This document shows positions 40,817 through 48,375 of a DNA stretch of 53,237 nt, in pieces. The number at the start of each line of letters is the position of its first letter. Position 1 is the stretch's first letter. A program made the position numbers and the translations under genes. Source of the DNA: an uncultured Fretibacterium sp. (GTDB lineage: Bacteria > Synergistota > Synergistia > Synergistales > Aminobacteriaceae). The notes below the pieces were generated by a model. It saw only the letters and a list, made by a program, of their open reading frames with translations, searched no databases and was not told where the DNA came from. Where the stretch lies: assembly GCA_947168585.1 (NCBI GenBank), contig CAMVMK010000011.1:1-53237 (forward strand), written 5' to 3'.

Positions 40817-42730
40817 ATGGAATATATCTTTAGCCCTGAGAAAATTAGAGACGAAGTGCTTGCGTTCATGCGCGATAAGGGTATGTATCCCGCGCGTGAG
40901 CGCGACACATGGCTCATCTTAGACGACCGTATCCACCGCTACCAGATTGAGGGGCACAAAAACGGCTCTACTAACGGCGCGTATGTCATTCACACCGACG
41001 GCATTCCCGCCGCCTTTATCCAAGACTGGAGCAACCCGAACTCACGCTACACGTGGAGCATGAAAGGATTTAAGAAAGCGGATTTTGACAGCACGGAGTG
41101 GAACAAAAAACGCGCCGAACGTGAGGCTGAACTCTACCAAAAACAGCAGCAGGCTGTAGAGGACGCTTACGCGCTCTACGACAAGTCTTTCAACGGCGAA
41201 ATATGGCACGCCTACCTCGACCGCAAAGACGTCCGGGCCTACGAGGGTGTCCGCCTCGATAACCCCACAGGGCACCTGTTAATCCCGCTGCGCGACATCG
41301 GGGGGAGCTTCAAGGCAGTCCAAACTATCGACCGCGACGGGCAAAAACGCTTCTTTTACGGCACGTCCTACAAAGGCAACTTCTACTCTATCGGGCTCGA
41401 CATGTTACGCGAGGGAGACGGCAAACCGATTTTCGTCTGCGAGGGCTACGCTACTACCGCGAAAGTCTTTCAGCTGACCGACCTCCCATGTGTGGCCGCT
41501 ATATCCTGTAACAATCTCGAAGCGGTCATCACAGCTTTGCGCGGACGCTACGGCGGCAGACCGATTATTCTCATGGCCGATAACGATTTAGCTACATTCA
41601 ACAAGCACGGTTTTAATCCAGGCATTGATGAAGCTAAAAGGCTCTTAGAGAAAAAGCTGATAACGGGCTATGTTACCCCTCCTTTTGACCCCGCTAATCC
41701 AGAGGGGTCAGACTGGGACGATTTCGCGCTCAAATTCGGGAATGAAGCGGCACGGGAACTGATAAAGAAACAACTCCGTTACGCTCTTCTGCCGGATGAT
41801 AAGAAAAAACTTCTTTCACGGGTCGAATGTATCAACGCTCAAGCTCTCAGAACAAAAGTCTTTCAACCTATAGTCTGGGCTGTTGACGGCTTCCTACCCT
41901 CCGGCCTCTCTATCCTCGCTGGCGGCCCGAAAGTCGGGAAAAGCATTTTATCTCTGCACCTGTCGCTCGCTGTAGCTATCGGAGGCTGTGCGCTCGGAAA
42001 AATCAACGTCCAACAGGGCGATGTTCTCTATTTAGCTCTCGAAGATACTCAGCGCAGACTGCAGGAACGTATTGACGGCTCAGGACTTTCCGATAACTGC
42101 GACCTATCGCGGCTCGACTTAATCACAACTATCCCGCGTCAGCATGAGGGAGGCCTCGCATTCATTCGCTGGTGGCTCGAAGAACACAGGCAGGCGCGCC
42201 TCGTTATCATAGACACGCTTCAGAAATTCAGGAAGCAGTTATCAAGCAAAGGCAACGTCTACAGCGAGGACTATGACGCAGTAAGCGAGATTAAGAAAAT
42301 CGCCGACTGGTTTAATGTCCCGTTCCTCCTTATACATCACCTTAAGAAAGCTATGCAGGACGACTGGCTTAATGAACTCTCAGGCTCGCAGGGCATTGCC
42401 GGAGCAGCTGATACGATTTTCTCACTGAAACGCGCAAGGACTGACTATCACGGCATACTGCACCGCACGGGGCGCGATGTCGAAGAGACCGACTTCAACA
42501 TGGAACTTGACGGCTTTAACTGGATACTCATGGACGAGATAGACAACACTTCAACCTCCGAATGGAAAAAGGCTATTATCGACTACCTTAAGTATCGTGA
42601 GAGTGTTACGCCAATGGATTTAAGTGTAGCTCTGAACATAGATACACAGACCGCTCAACAGCAGTTACACAGGCTCGCAAGAGACGGGATAATTAAGAGA
42701 ATAAGACGCGGAGTGTATTCACTTTCTTAA
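40817..42730 (+). CDS. Toprim primase / RepA-like helicase fusion
   Basis: A 637-aa replication protein. The N-terminal region (about 1-150) has an AFIQDWSN-type motif of phage primases. The Toprim domain (about 205-300) has VCEGYATTAKV and LMADND. A RecA/RepA-type ATPase (about 355-545) has Walker A GGPKVGKS, the LALED strand, Walker B VIIDTLQ and LLIHHLKK. A C-terminal winged helix (about 585-637) reads VTPMDLSVALNIDTQTAQQQ. It resembles plasmid and phage RepA-type primase-helicases that start at iteron origins, and the iteron cluster lies immediately downstream. Confidence 0.88.
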   Translation: MEYIFSPEKIRDEVLAFMRDKGMYPARERDTWLILDDRIHRYQIEGHKNGSTNGAYVIHTDGIPAAFIQDWSNPNSRYTWSMKGFKKADFDSTEWNKKRAEREAELYQKQQQAVEDAYALYDKSFNGEIWHAYLDRKDVRAYEGVRLDNPTGHLLIPLRDIGGSFKAVQTIDRDGQKRFFYGTSYKGNFYSIGLDMLREGDGKPIFVCEGYATTAKVFQLTDLPCVAAISCNNLEAVITALRGRYGGRPIILMADNDLATFNKHGFNPGIDEAKRLLEKKLITGYVTPPFDPANPEGSDWDDFALKFGNEAARELIKKQLRYALLPDDKKKLLSRVECINAQALRTKVFQPIVWAVDGFLPSGLSILAGGPKVGKSILSLHLSLAVAIGGCALGKINVQQGDVLYLALEDTQRRLQERIDGSGLSDNCDLSRLDLITTIPRQHEGGLAFIRWWLEEHRQARLVIIDTLQKFRKQLSSKGNVYSEDYDAVSEIKKIADWFNVPFLLIHHLKKAMQDDWLNELSGSQGIAGAADTIFSLKRARTDYHGILHRTGRDVEETDFNMELDGFNWILMDEIDNTSTSEWKKAIIDYLKYRESVTPMDLSVALNIDTQTAQQQLHRLARDGIIKRIRRGVYSLS

Positions 42731-42778
42731 CATGGCGTAGGTAATATTACGTAAGTTATTTTTATTTACAGTTTTTTT

Positions 42779-42996
42779 TGTCAGCTTTGTCAGTATTTAG
42801 TATTTATCAATATTTATATGTATTTTTCTTGTCAGCTTCCTGTCAGTTCTTTGTCAGCTTCTGTCAGTTCGTTATTAGTTATTGATGAGAACTGATTTTA
42901 TACGTTCCTGACAATCCTGACAATTAAGCTGACAAGATAATTTTATTAAAAAGTTAGTACTCATCATGATTTAAGTACTAAGCTGACAAGCTGACA
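42779..42996. repeat. Iteron-like replication origin: 11 hexamers in two opposed blocks
   Basis: TGTCAG occurs at 42779, 42788, 42830, 42841, 42852 and 42862. Its complement CTGACA occurs at 42908, 42917, 42929, 42983 and 42991. Many copies extend to TGTCAGCTT. The blocks mirror each other around about 42,887, and an AT-rich tract (42997-43022) follows. No gene fits the gap 42731-43035. Position after the primase-helicase supports an origin. Confidence 0.72.
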
Positions 42997-43035
42997 ATAT
43001 TTTATATATATATTATATTTTTTAAGGAGCGTTTC

Positions 43036-43428
43036 ATGACTAACGAACTCGAAGACAAACAACTCGGGAGCGAACTACTCAGCATAGAGTTAGACGGCCT
43101 ACCCCCGACTGTAAACCACATGCACATGAAAGTCAGAGGCCGCGTATTTCGCACGGAAGAATGTCAAGCCTACCAAGATTACGTCTTGGGGGCTTTGTCG
43201 CGTCTATGGGGCTCTAAACCGCCTTATTCGGGACGCTGCGAATTAAACTTGATTTTCACTGCCTCGAATAAAAAACGCTGGGACATCGACAACAGAGTTA
43301 AGGCTATTCAAGACTGTTTAGCACGCGCAGGAGTTATCAAGGACGACACTCAGATTGATAAATTAGTCGTCGAGCGCGTTTACGGCAAAATCGCAAAAAC
43401 AAGGCTCGTTTTAAGAGAAAAGGATTAA
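43036..43428 (+). CDS. rusA: RusA-family Holliday junction resolvase
   Basis: A 130-aa endonuclease. It shows ELDGLPPTVNHMHM (N-terminal RusA motif) and the metal-site cluster WDIDNRVKAIQDCLARAGVI with KDDTQIDKLVVER (about 82-112). It cleaves four-way junctions left by recombination and replication before packaging. AAGGAG lies 9 bases upstream of ATG 43036. Confidence 0.93.
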   Translation: MTNELEDKQLGSELLSIELDGLPPTVNHMHMKVRGRVFRTEECQAYQDYVLGALSRLWGSKPPYSGRCELNLIFTASNKKRWDIDNRVKAIQDCLARAGVIKDDTQIDKLVVERVYGKIAKTRLVLREKD

Positions 43429-43499
43429 TTACCTTAGGACATAAATTAAAATTCATTTACGGGCATTCTACGCACGTCTTTTAGGGAGTTAAAATCAAA

Positions 43500-43934
43500 A
43501 TGACAGCTAATAATATTTTCAGACTTACAGAAAAGCGGCTTTTTCAATACGGAACGAATATTAAAAAACTTGTTACGCTACAGAACGAATTAAACGAACT
43601 ACAGCACGGCGGCGATATTCACGCCCAAAACTACAGCGCAACGGGCGGAAATAATCACGGCGTTAATAATCCCGTGTTAAATTATGTTGAAAAAGTTTTA
43701 TCAATAGAACATAAAATAACACGGCTTGAGCGGGATATTAAGCCCGTAAAGCGTTTAATTGAAGACTTACAGCGGGATAACTCTCAAAAGGCAAGGGATT
43801 TCATTATCTTATTGCGGGAATTTTATTCCGATAAGCACAGTTTGAAAGAAATAGCAGAGATAATAAAAAAAGGCCGACGGACTTTATATAACCGTCGGTG
43901 CGAACTTGTCAAGAAAGCGGCAAGCTATTTTTAG
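43500..43934 (+). CDS. Phage late-gene regulator candidate (sigma-region-4-like HTH)
   Basis: A 144-aa protein with a coiled-coil middle (IEHKITRLERDIKPVKRLIE) and a C-terminal HTH (LREFYSDKHSLKEIAEIIKK, GRRTLYNRRCELVKKA) of the RinA/ArpU sort. These proteins switch on late genes in other phages, and this one ends the early rightward operon. It probably acts at the promoter near 46,333 (inference). It ends in a 4-base antisense overlap with the next leftward gene. Confidence 0.72.
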   Translation: MTANNIFRLTEKRLFQYGTNIKKLVTLQNELNELQHGGDIHAQNYSATGGNNHGVNNPVLNYVEKVLSIEHKITRLERDIKPVKRLIEDLQRDNSQKARDFIILLREFYSDKHSLKEIAEIIKKGRRTLYNRRCELVKKAASYF

Positions 43935-44242
43935 TCGTCAACGTCTTCAGCTGTGATTATCCTGCAGTCCCATGTCGTGATAAATTCGTAGTTGTTGGGA
44001 GTGTCCCTAATTTCGTATTTGCGCGGCTTTTGATATTCCATTTTATGCTGATAACAGTTATATCCGTATTCTGCAACTGTTACAGTTTTTTTATCTTCAT
44101 TGCGTTCAAGAACTATAAAGCGGCATACTTCATCACGTTGCGATATTGCCTCATAGTCCCATTTATTATTAATATAAGCTGGGGTAGATTTTTGTCCGTG
44201 TTCGATGTAGAGATATTCTTTTCCGATTTCAAACTTCTTCAT
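43931..44242 (-). CDS. Hypothetical protein (103 aa), end of the leftward module
   Basis: A beta-rich small protein (FEIGKEYLYIEHGQKSTPAY, RFIVLERNEDKKTVTVAEYG). AAGGAAGGAG precedes its ATG on the reverse strand. It is the last gene of a leftward operon read against the phage genes. No known domain. Confidence 0.7.
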   Translation of the reverse strand: MKKFEIGKEYLYIEHGQKSTPAYINNKWDYEAISQRDEVCRFIVLERNEDKKTVTVAEYGYNCYQHKMEYQKPRKYEIRDTPNNYEFITTWDCRIITAEDVDD

Positions 44243-44274
44243 GATTTACTCCTTCCTTAAAACAATGAGAGGGT

Positions 44275-44457
44275 TTATCCCCTCTCTTTTTCCTCTTCAA
44301 CTGCGTTATGTTCTCCGAAAACTCTATAGCCTTGCGGAGCATAGCGCATTTTCCATTCTTCGACTTTGGCTCTTAAATCTTCAAGACTTCCTGCTCTGTA
44401 CTTTTTGCGGGAATGTGTTTCGGGATTGAACGCGATAGCGACGTATTCATGAAACAT
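44275..44457 (-). CDS. Hypothetical protein (60 aa), leftward module
   Basis: A small basic protein (FNPETHSRKKYRAGSLEDLR, WKMRYAPQGYRVFGEHN) with a strong AAAGGAG before ATG 44457. Unknown function. Confidence 0.65.
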   Translation of the reverse strand: MFHEYVAIAFNPETHSRKKYRAGSLEDLRAKVEEWKMRYAPQGYRVFGEHNAVEEEKERG

Positions 44458-44495
44458 TGTTTATTCTCCTTTCTGAGGAGTTAGGAGAATGTCCC

Positions 44496-45038
44496 TTAAT
44501 CGTCAGTGATTATGGTTACGACTATTTCAAAGACTTTGTCATCAATGTCGGAAAACGTAAAACTATCTGGGGATTTTGCGACTTCTTTGGCTACGTTCAT
44601 TAATTCAGCTTCAAGCTGAGTAGCGAGTTCTTCGTTTTCCGGCATACCGCTGTCGAGAATACTAACGTCCCAATTTGCACTGGCGGCTTCTGAAAGATAG
44701 TTGAAGATGATATTTTCAAGATTGAAAAATAAATTTTCTTCAATCAGACGAATAAAACCCGAACGCAAGACCGATGATAATTCAAACGTGTCTGTGTCAA
44801 TCCCGATTGCTCCGGATTGTATTCCGGCATTAACATAAGGCTCTAAAAACTCGACAGCGTCATAAAGTGAACTTTCATAACGCGGAGTGTTCTGTATTGC
44901 GACAATGTTAATAGCGTCTTCAACAGTTTGATAGCTTCCGATATAGCGGCTGAGCGTTATTTGTGCGTCGGTTACGGAGTTGTTTATACATTCGTTGCAG
45001 TAGTCGGTGCAAGTTAAATCCAATGTCCTTAATTCCAT
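44496..45038 (-). CDS. Hypothetical protein (180 aa), largest of the leftward module
   Basis: A mostly helical acidic protein with four cysteines near the front (CTDYCNECI) that might bind metal. AAAGGAG precedes ATG 45038. It matches no family I know. A short heptad repeat (44472-44485) lies just past its 3' end. Confidence 0.68.
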   Translation of the reverse strand: MELRTLDLTCTDYCNECINNSVTDAQITLSRYIGSYQTVEDAINIVAIQNTPRYESSLYDAVEFLEPYVNAGIQSGAIGIDTDTFELSSVLRSGFIRLIEENLFFNLENIIFNYLSEAASANWDVSILDSGMPENEELATQLEAELMNVAKEVAKSPDSFTFSDIDDKVFEIVVTIITDD

Positions 45039-45142
45039 GATTAATATCTCCTTTCATAATTCGATGTAACTGTAGTAGTTACAAGTAGTTACACTCTAAG
45101 AACAGTTATTTGCTTTAGTGTGCTAAAGTGATAAAGTGCGCG

Positions 45143-45156
45143 AGTGAGGAGTTAGG
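45143..45156 (+). repeat. Heptad repeat, two units
   Basis: AGTGAGG AGTTAGG between two leftward genes; similar two-unit copies are at 44472-44485 and 45412-45425. Confidence 0.65.
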
Positions 45157-45165
45157 AGCGGACTG

Positions 45166-45387
45166 CTATTCTTGACTTTCTAAGTAGTCTTTGAAGTATT
45201 CAAGCTCGTCAAGTAATTCATCAAGAGCAGAGGACGATATTTCGCCTAATAAGTCTGTCAGACTTTCTGAAATTACTTCGTCTTCAACGTTTGTAACGTC
45301 GATGTCTTCGACATAAGCGTGAGCTTTCGAGATTAACTCGTTAGCTTCGGAAAGGGCTTTATATGCCGCTTTAATGTTCTTTAACAT
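45166..45387 (-). CDS. Hypothetical acidic helical protein (73 aa), leftward module
   Basis: A very acidic, leucine-rich helical protein (LGEISSSALDELLDELEYFK). ATG 45387 is preferred over 45402 because GGAGG falls between them at the right distance. A DNA-mimic or inhibitor role is conceivable from the charge alone, but is not shown. Confidence 0.65.
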   Translation of the reverse strand: MLKNIKAAYKALSEANELISKAHAYVEDIDVTNVEDEVISESLTDLLGEISSSALDELLDELEYFKDYLESQE

Positions 45388-45446
45388 AGTTATAGCCTCC
45401 ATAAGATTAAAATTGAGGAGTTAGGGAGGAGCGGAGATTTCGGGAG

Positions 45447-45620
45447 TTAGTAATAAATCTCCGTGATTACCGTGCAAACCGCTAAATAAATCATTCCGGC
45501 GAATGCAAGACCTTTGAGGAAGTCAACGACTTTCCAGAATTTCCGCTTACGCTGATAGGCTCGTTTTTTGTTGATTGCGATGTAGCCTGCTTCTTTCCAA
45601 GAAGTGCTGTCGTATTCCAT
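45447..45620 (-). CDS. Small membrane protein (57 aa), leftward module
   Basis: A 57-aa frame with AAGGAGG before ATG 45620. The front is basic and soluble (NKKRAYQRKRKFWK), followed by one hydrophobic helix (LAFAGMIYLAVCTVITEIYY). Membrane-anchored small proteins in phage accessory modules often act in superinfection exclusion; this is only an analogy. Confidence 0.68.
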   Translation of the reverse strand: MEYDSTSWKEAGYIAINKKRAYQRKRKFWKVVDFLKGLAFAGMIYLAVCTVITEIYY

Positions 45621-45633
45621 GATAACTGCCTCC

Positions 45634-45849
45634 TTAGAAGAAAACCGCAGTTGCGAGGGCTATGCCTGCCGCGATTGCGCCGCCGACTGTGAAGAGTACG
45701 AATGCTACTGCGAGTTCGAGCTTAGTCTCTTTGCGCTGTTCGTGCTTCTGCTGAGCGATGAGGGCTTCGAGAAGAGCCGCGTAGTCGGGAGTGAACTTTC
45801 TTGCCACATATTCGGAGTTGAACTGAGTTGATTTCTTGTTAGAAAACAT
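45634..45849 (-). CDS. Small membrane protein (71 aa), first gene of the leftward module
   Basis: A polar helical N-terminus (ALIAQQKHEQRKETKLELAV) and a C-terminal hydrophobic helix rich in A, G and V (FVLFTVGGAIAAGIALATAV). TAGGAGG precedes ATG 45849. It is the promoter-proximal gene of the module. Confidence 0.7.
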   Translation of the reverse strand: MFSNKKSTQFNSEYVARKFTPDYAALLEALIAQQKHEQRKETKLELAVAFVLFTVGGAIAAGIALATAVFF

Positions 45850-45940
45850 GTAAAATTACCTCCTAAGATTTTAATTTACTTTAACCTCGATGAGGGCTTT
45901 CCCTTGCGAGGGCGTTTTGCTATACAGCTCACGCAAGTCA

Positions 45941-45969
45941 ATTATACCACACAAAATGGATTTTGTCAA
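45941..45969 (-). promoter_or_regulatory. Perfect consensus promoter of the leftward module
   Basis: On the reverse strand: TTGACA (45969-45964), 17-bp spacer, TATAAT (45946-45941), with TGG before the -10 giving an extended -10 as well. Such a strong promoter suggests expression in the lysogen, independent of the phage cycle. Confidence 0.88.
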
Positions 45970-46310
45970 GGGGGGTAGCTGGTCTCGATGTCCCGACTTC
46001 CTGACCCGCTCCCCTCGCCGCGTGAGTTCTCGCCCGTGAGCCCTGTCAATCCGCGCCCGTGTCGCCGCTCTTACCCGCTCGCGTCGCGCATATATATAGG
46101 AAGACTTCCCAGCCGTAGCCTGAAAGAATATAGAAAAAAGACACCTAAAATCAGTTATCATCGGTCAGCCCCGCCCGCGCGCCCCGCGCCCCCGTAGCCA
46201 TTCAGCCCCGAAGACCCACCACGTACGTAGGCGAAAAAATAAGTACCTCGCCATTCTGCTATACCTCCCCTATTCAGGAAATGGGGCTGTATTTTCATTT
46301 TTAGGAATTT
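45970..46310. other. GC-rich gap upstream of terminase, possible cos/pac region
   Basis: No gene is supported here. 45,985-46,085 and 46,170-46,215 are strikingly C/G-rich compared with everything around (runs such as CCGCCCGCGCGCCCC). An 8-bp palindrome ACGTACGT is at 46221-46228. Packaging sites commonly lie just before the small terminase gene, so a cos or pac site is plausible. The role is inferred from position and composition only. Confidence 0.3.
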
Positions 46311-46338
46311 CCCATTTTTTGGAAAAATGGGTTATAAT
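46311..46338 (+). promoter_or_regulatory. Late promoter candidate with palindromic control site
   Basis: TATAAT at 46333-46338 is preceded not by a -35 but by the perfect 9-bp palindrome CCCATTTTT (46311-46319) / AAAAATGGG (46323-46331). The GAAATGGG motif recurs at about 46279 and 46431. A promoter lacking a -35 but with a palindrome in its place is typical of activator-dependent late promoters. Confidence 0.6.
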
Positions 46339-46457
46339 TTTTACATTCGAGTAGTGTGAGAACCTAAAAATTTTTGAAACATAACTTCATTCATGAGTTA
46401 AAGATTATCTCCTGCTTAAAAATTAAAAAATGGAAATGGGCTTAAAGGATTTTTTGG

Positions 46458-46486
46458 GGAACGTCGGAAACGGGCGTTCCTTTTTT
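46458..46486 (+). terminator. Intrinsic terminator in the late leader
   Basis: GGAACG (46458-46463), an 11-base loop, CGTTCC (46475-46480), then six T residues. It lies between the late promoter and the small terminase gene, so late transcripts must pass it. Confidence 0.82.
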
Positions 46487-46517
46487 ATATCTGGAGTAAA
46501 GAAAGAGGTGAAAAGAG

Positions 46518-46931
46518 ATGTCAGCAATCCCCGAAATAAAGGATAGGAGTGCTACACCAGGTTCATGGAAGCCTGGACAGTGCGGCAACCCGAAAGGCCG
46601 TCCGAAGATGACGGAGGAAGACAGGGAAGTTAAGGCTATATTGAAAGCGGCGTGTCCGAAAGTGGCATTGAAGCTGGTAGAGCTGCTTGACTGCGCGAAC
46701 CCTAAGGTGGTACTGAGCACGTGCGAGGTTATCCTTAACAGGGTCTACGGTAAGCCGCGAGAGAGCGTAGATATGACTGTTACGCAGGAAGATGACACCC
46801 AGTTGAAAGTGCGCAGTGTCATTTTAGAAGAGTTGAAGAGAAAACGTGATGACAACGAGCGAGAATGTAGAAAAGACGATTATTACGACGGCGGCGAGAG
46901 AGACAGCACATTCGCTATCGACTTCGAGTAA
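46518..46931 (+). CDS. Terminase small subunit candidate (DUF5681-like)
   Basis: A 137-aa protein. The basic N-terminal motif WKPGQCGNPKGRPKM is typical of DUF5681/phage small-terminase-like proteins and probably binds DNA. A helical middle (IKDRSATPG is the entry; AACPKVALKLVELLDCANPK) and an acidic, charged end follow. It directly precedes and overlaps the large terminase by 83 bases in another frame. AGAGGTGA is the ribosome site. Confidence 0.75.
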   Translation: MSAIPEIKDRSATPGSWKPGQCGNPKGRPKMTEEDREVKAILKAACPKVALKLVELLDCANPKVVLSTCEVILNRVYGKPRESVDMTVTQEDDTQLKVRSVILEELKRKRDDNERECRKDDYYDGGERDSTFAIDFE

Positions 46932-48375
46932 TGAAGAGGCTGAGATAGACGACAGCGAGATACGTGAGGCGTTAGAGCTGCAGAGCCGTGCGCTGAACTC
47001 GCTTATCGATTTTAGGAGGATATTCATTCCCGACGACGACGACGTAGAGCCCGCGCCGTTCCATTACCAGTGGAGCGACATTTTACTTCATGGCGACAAG
47101 AACTTTGCGATTGAGGCGTTCCGTGAGAGTGCTAAGACACAGATAGTCATCAGGGCTAACCTGTTACACGCGCTGACGTTCCCGCAGGAGCACAGGAGTT
47201 ACTTAGTTATCATCTGTGCTACACAGACAACGGCGAGCAAGAAGCTGCAGGAAGTAACGAGGGAGTTCAACCAGACCCCCGAGATGAGCGGTCTTGTTGC
47301 TAAAGTTATCGAGGATAACGGGGGCGCGTACGAGGTCGTTTACAAGGACGGCGCGAAAGTGCGCCTTGAGGCATACGGTAAGGGCGGCACGGTTCGCGGC
47401 TTATCGTGGGGTGCTAAGAGGCCGGATTTGGTTATCATAGACGACCCGCAGGACGATGAGGACGCGCGTAGCGAGACGACCACCGAGAACAACTGGAACT
47501 GGTTTTTGAGCGATGTTTACTTTCTTGGTAAGAAGACGCGAATTTTCATGATTGGCAACAATCTTGGTGAGCGTTGCATGATAGAGCAGGTAATAAACGC
47601 GGCGGAGCAGTTGAAGTTTGAGGCAATCCGTATTCCGATAATGGACGCTGAGGGTAAGCCCGCGTGGCCGTCGAAGTGGCCGCTTTCCGAGATTGAGCGC
47701 GACCGTGAGAAGTGGGAGCAGTTAGGGAAGATAGACATATGGTATCGGGAGAAGATGTGTCAAGCGTTAAGCCCTGAAAGCCAGAAATTCAAGGAAGAGT
47801 ATTTCAAGTACTACGACAAAGAGCCGGATTTGAATACGCTGAATATCTACACTACTGTAGACTTGGCGATAAGCCAGAAAGTTAATGCTGACTATTCGGC
47901 CATTGTAACGGTCGGTGTTAATTCCGCCGGACATTGGTTTGTGCTTGATGTTGAGTACGGGCGATACGACCCTACGATGACGATAGACGCGATATTTGAC
48001 GCGGTTAAGAAGTGGCACCCGCTGAGTGTCGGAATAGAGAGCGTCGCGTATCAGGCGGCGTTGCAGCACTTTTTAGAAAAGGAAATGCCTCGCAGGGGTG
48101 TGTTCTTTAGGATAGTGCCGCTTAAGGCGGAGAAGAAGAAAGAGATTAGGATAGATAACATTCAACCGCGCTTTGCAGTAGGGACGGTGTGGTTTAGGAG
48201 CGGAGCGTCATGGTTAGACAAGATAAAGGGGGAGCTGCTTGCTTACCCGAACGGTCTGCATGACGACGTGATAGACGCGCTGGCCTACATGGAACAAATG
48301 GCGGTCAGTCCCTACGAATATGACAATAAGGGAGGGGGTTTGAGTGAAGATTGGAACCCGATAATAGGGATTTAG
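46849..48375 (+). CDS. Terminase large subunit
   Basis: A 508-aa packaging motor. The ATPase half has a variant Walker A (FRESAKTQ, about residue 92), Walker B LVIIDDPQDDE (about 195) and a coupling region (MIGNNLGERC). The nuclease half has the acidic YTTVDLAIS (about 315), VGIESVAYQ and the final HDDVIDALAYM. Start ATG 46849 (or GTG 46846) lies inside the small subunit gene, an overlap that coordinates their levels. It packages DNA into the prohead through the portal encoded next. Confidence 0.9.
   Translation: MTTSENVEKTIITTAARETAHSLSTSSNEEAEIDDSEIREALELQSRALNSLIDFRRIFIPDDDDVEPAPFHYQWSDILLHGDKNFAIEAFRESAKTQIVIRANLLHALTFPQEHRSYLVIICATQTTASKKLQEVTREFNQTPEMSGLVAKVIEDNGGAYEVVYKDGAKVRLEAYGKGGTVRGLSWGAKRPDLVIIDDPQDDEDARSETTTENNWNWFLSDVYFLGKKTRIFMIGNNLGERCMIEQVINAAEQLKFEAIRIPIMDAEGKPAWPSKWPLSEIERDREKWEQLGKIDIWYREKMCQALSPESQKFKEEYFKYYDKEPDLNTLNIYTTVDLAISQKVNADYSAIVTVGVNSAGHWFVLDVEYGRYDPTMTIDAIFDAVKKWHPLSVGIESVAYQAALQHFLEKEMPRRGVFFRIVPLKAEKKKEIRIDNIQPRFAVGTVWFRSGASWLDKIKGELLAYPNGLHDDVIDALAYMEQMAVSPYEYDNKGGGLSEDWNPIIGI

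Noticed and set aside
43898-44260. Forward 120-codon hydrophobic frame
   Set aside because: Antisense to the leftward 103-aa gene, which has a strong ribosome site; the apparent hydrophobicity comes from the complementary strand.
45871-46161. Reverse-strand 96-codon Arg-rich frame
   Set aside because: It spans the consensus promoter of the leftward module, has no ribosome site, and its Arg content follows from the local GC-richness.
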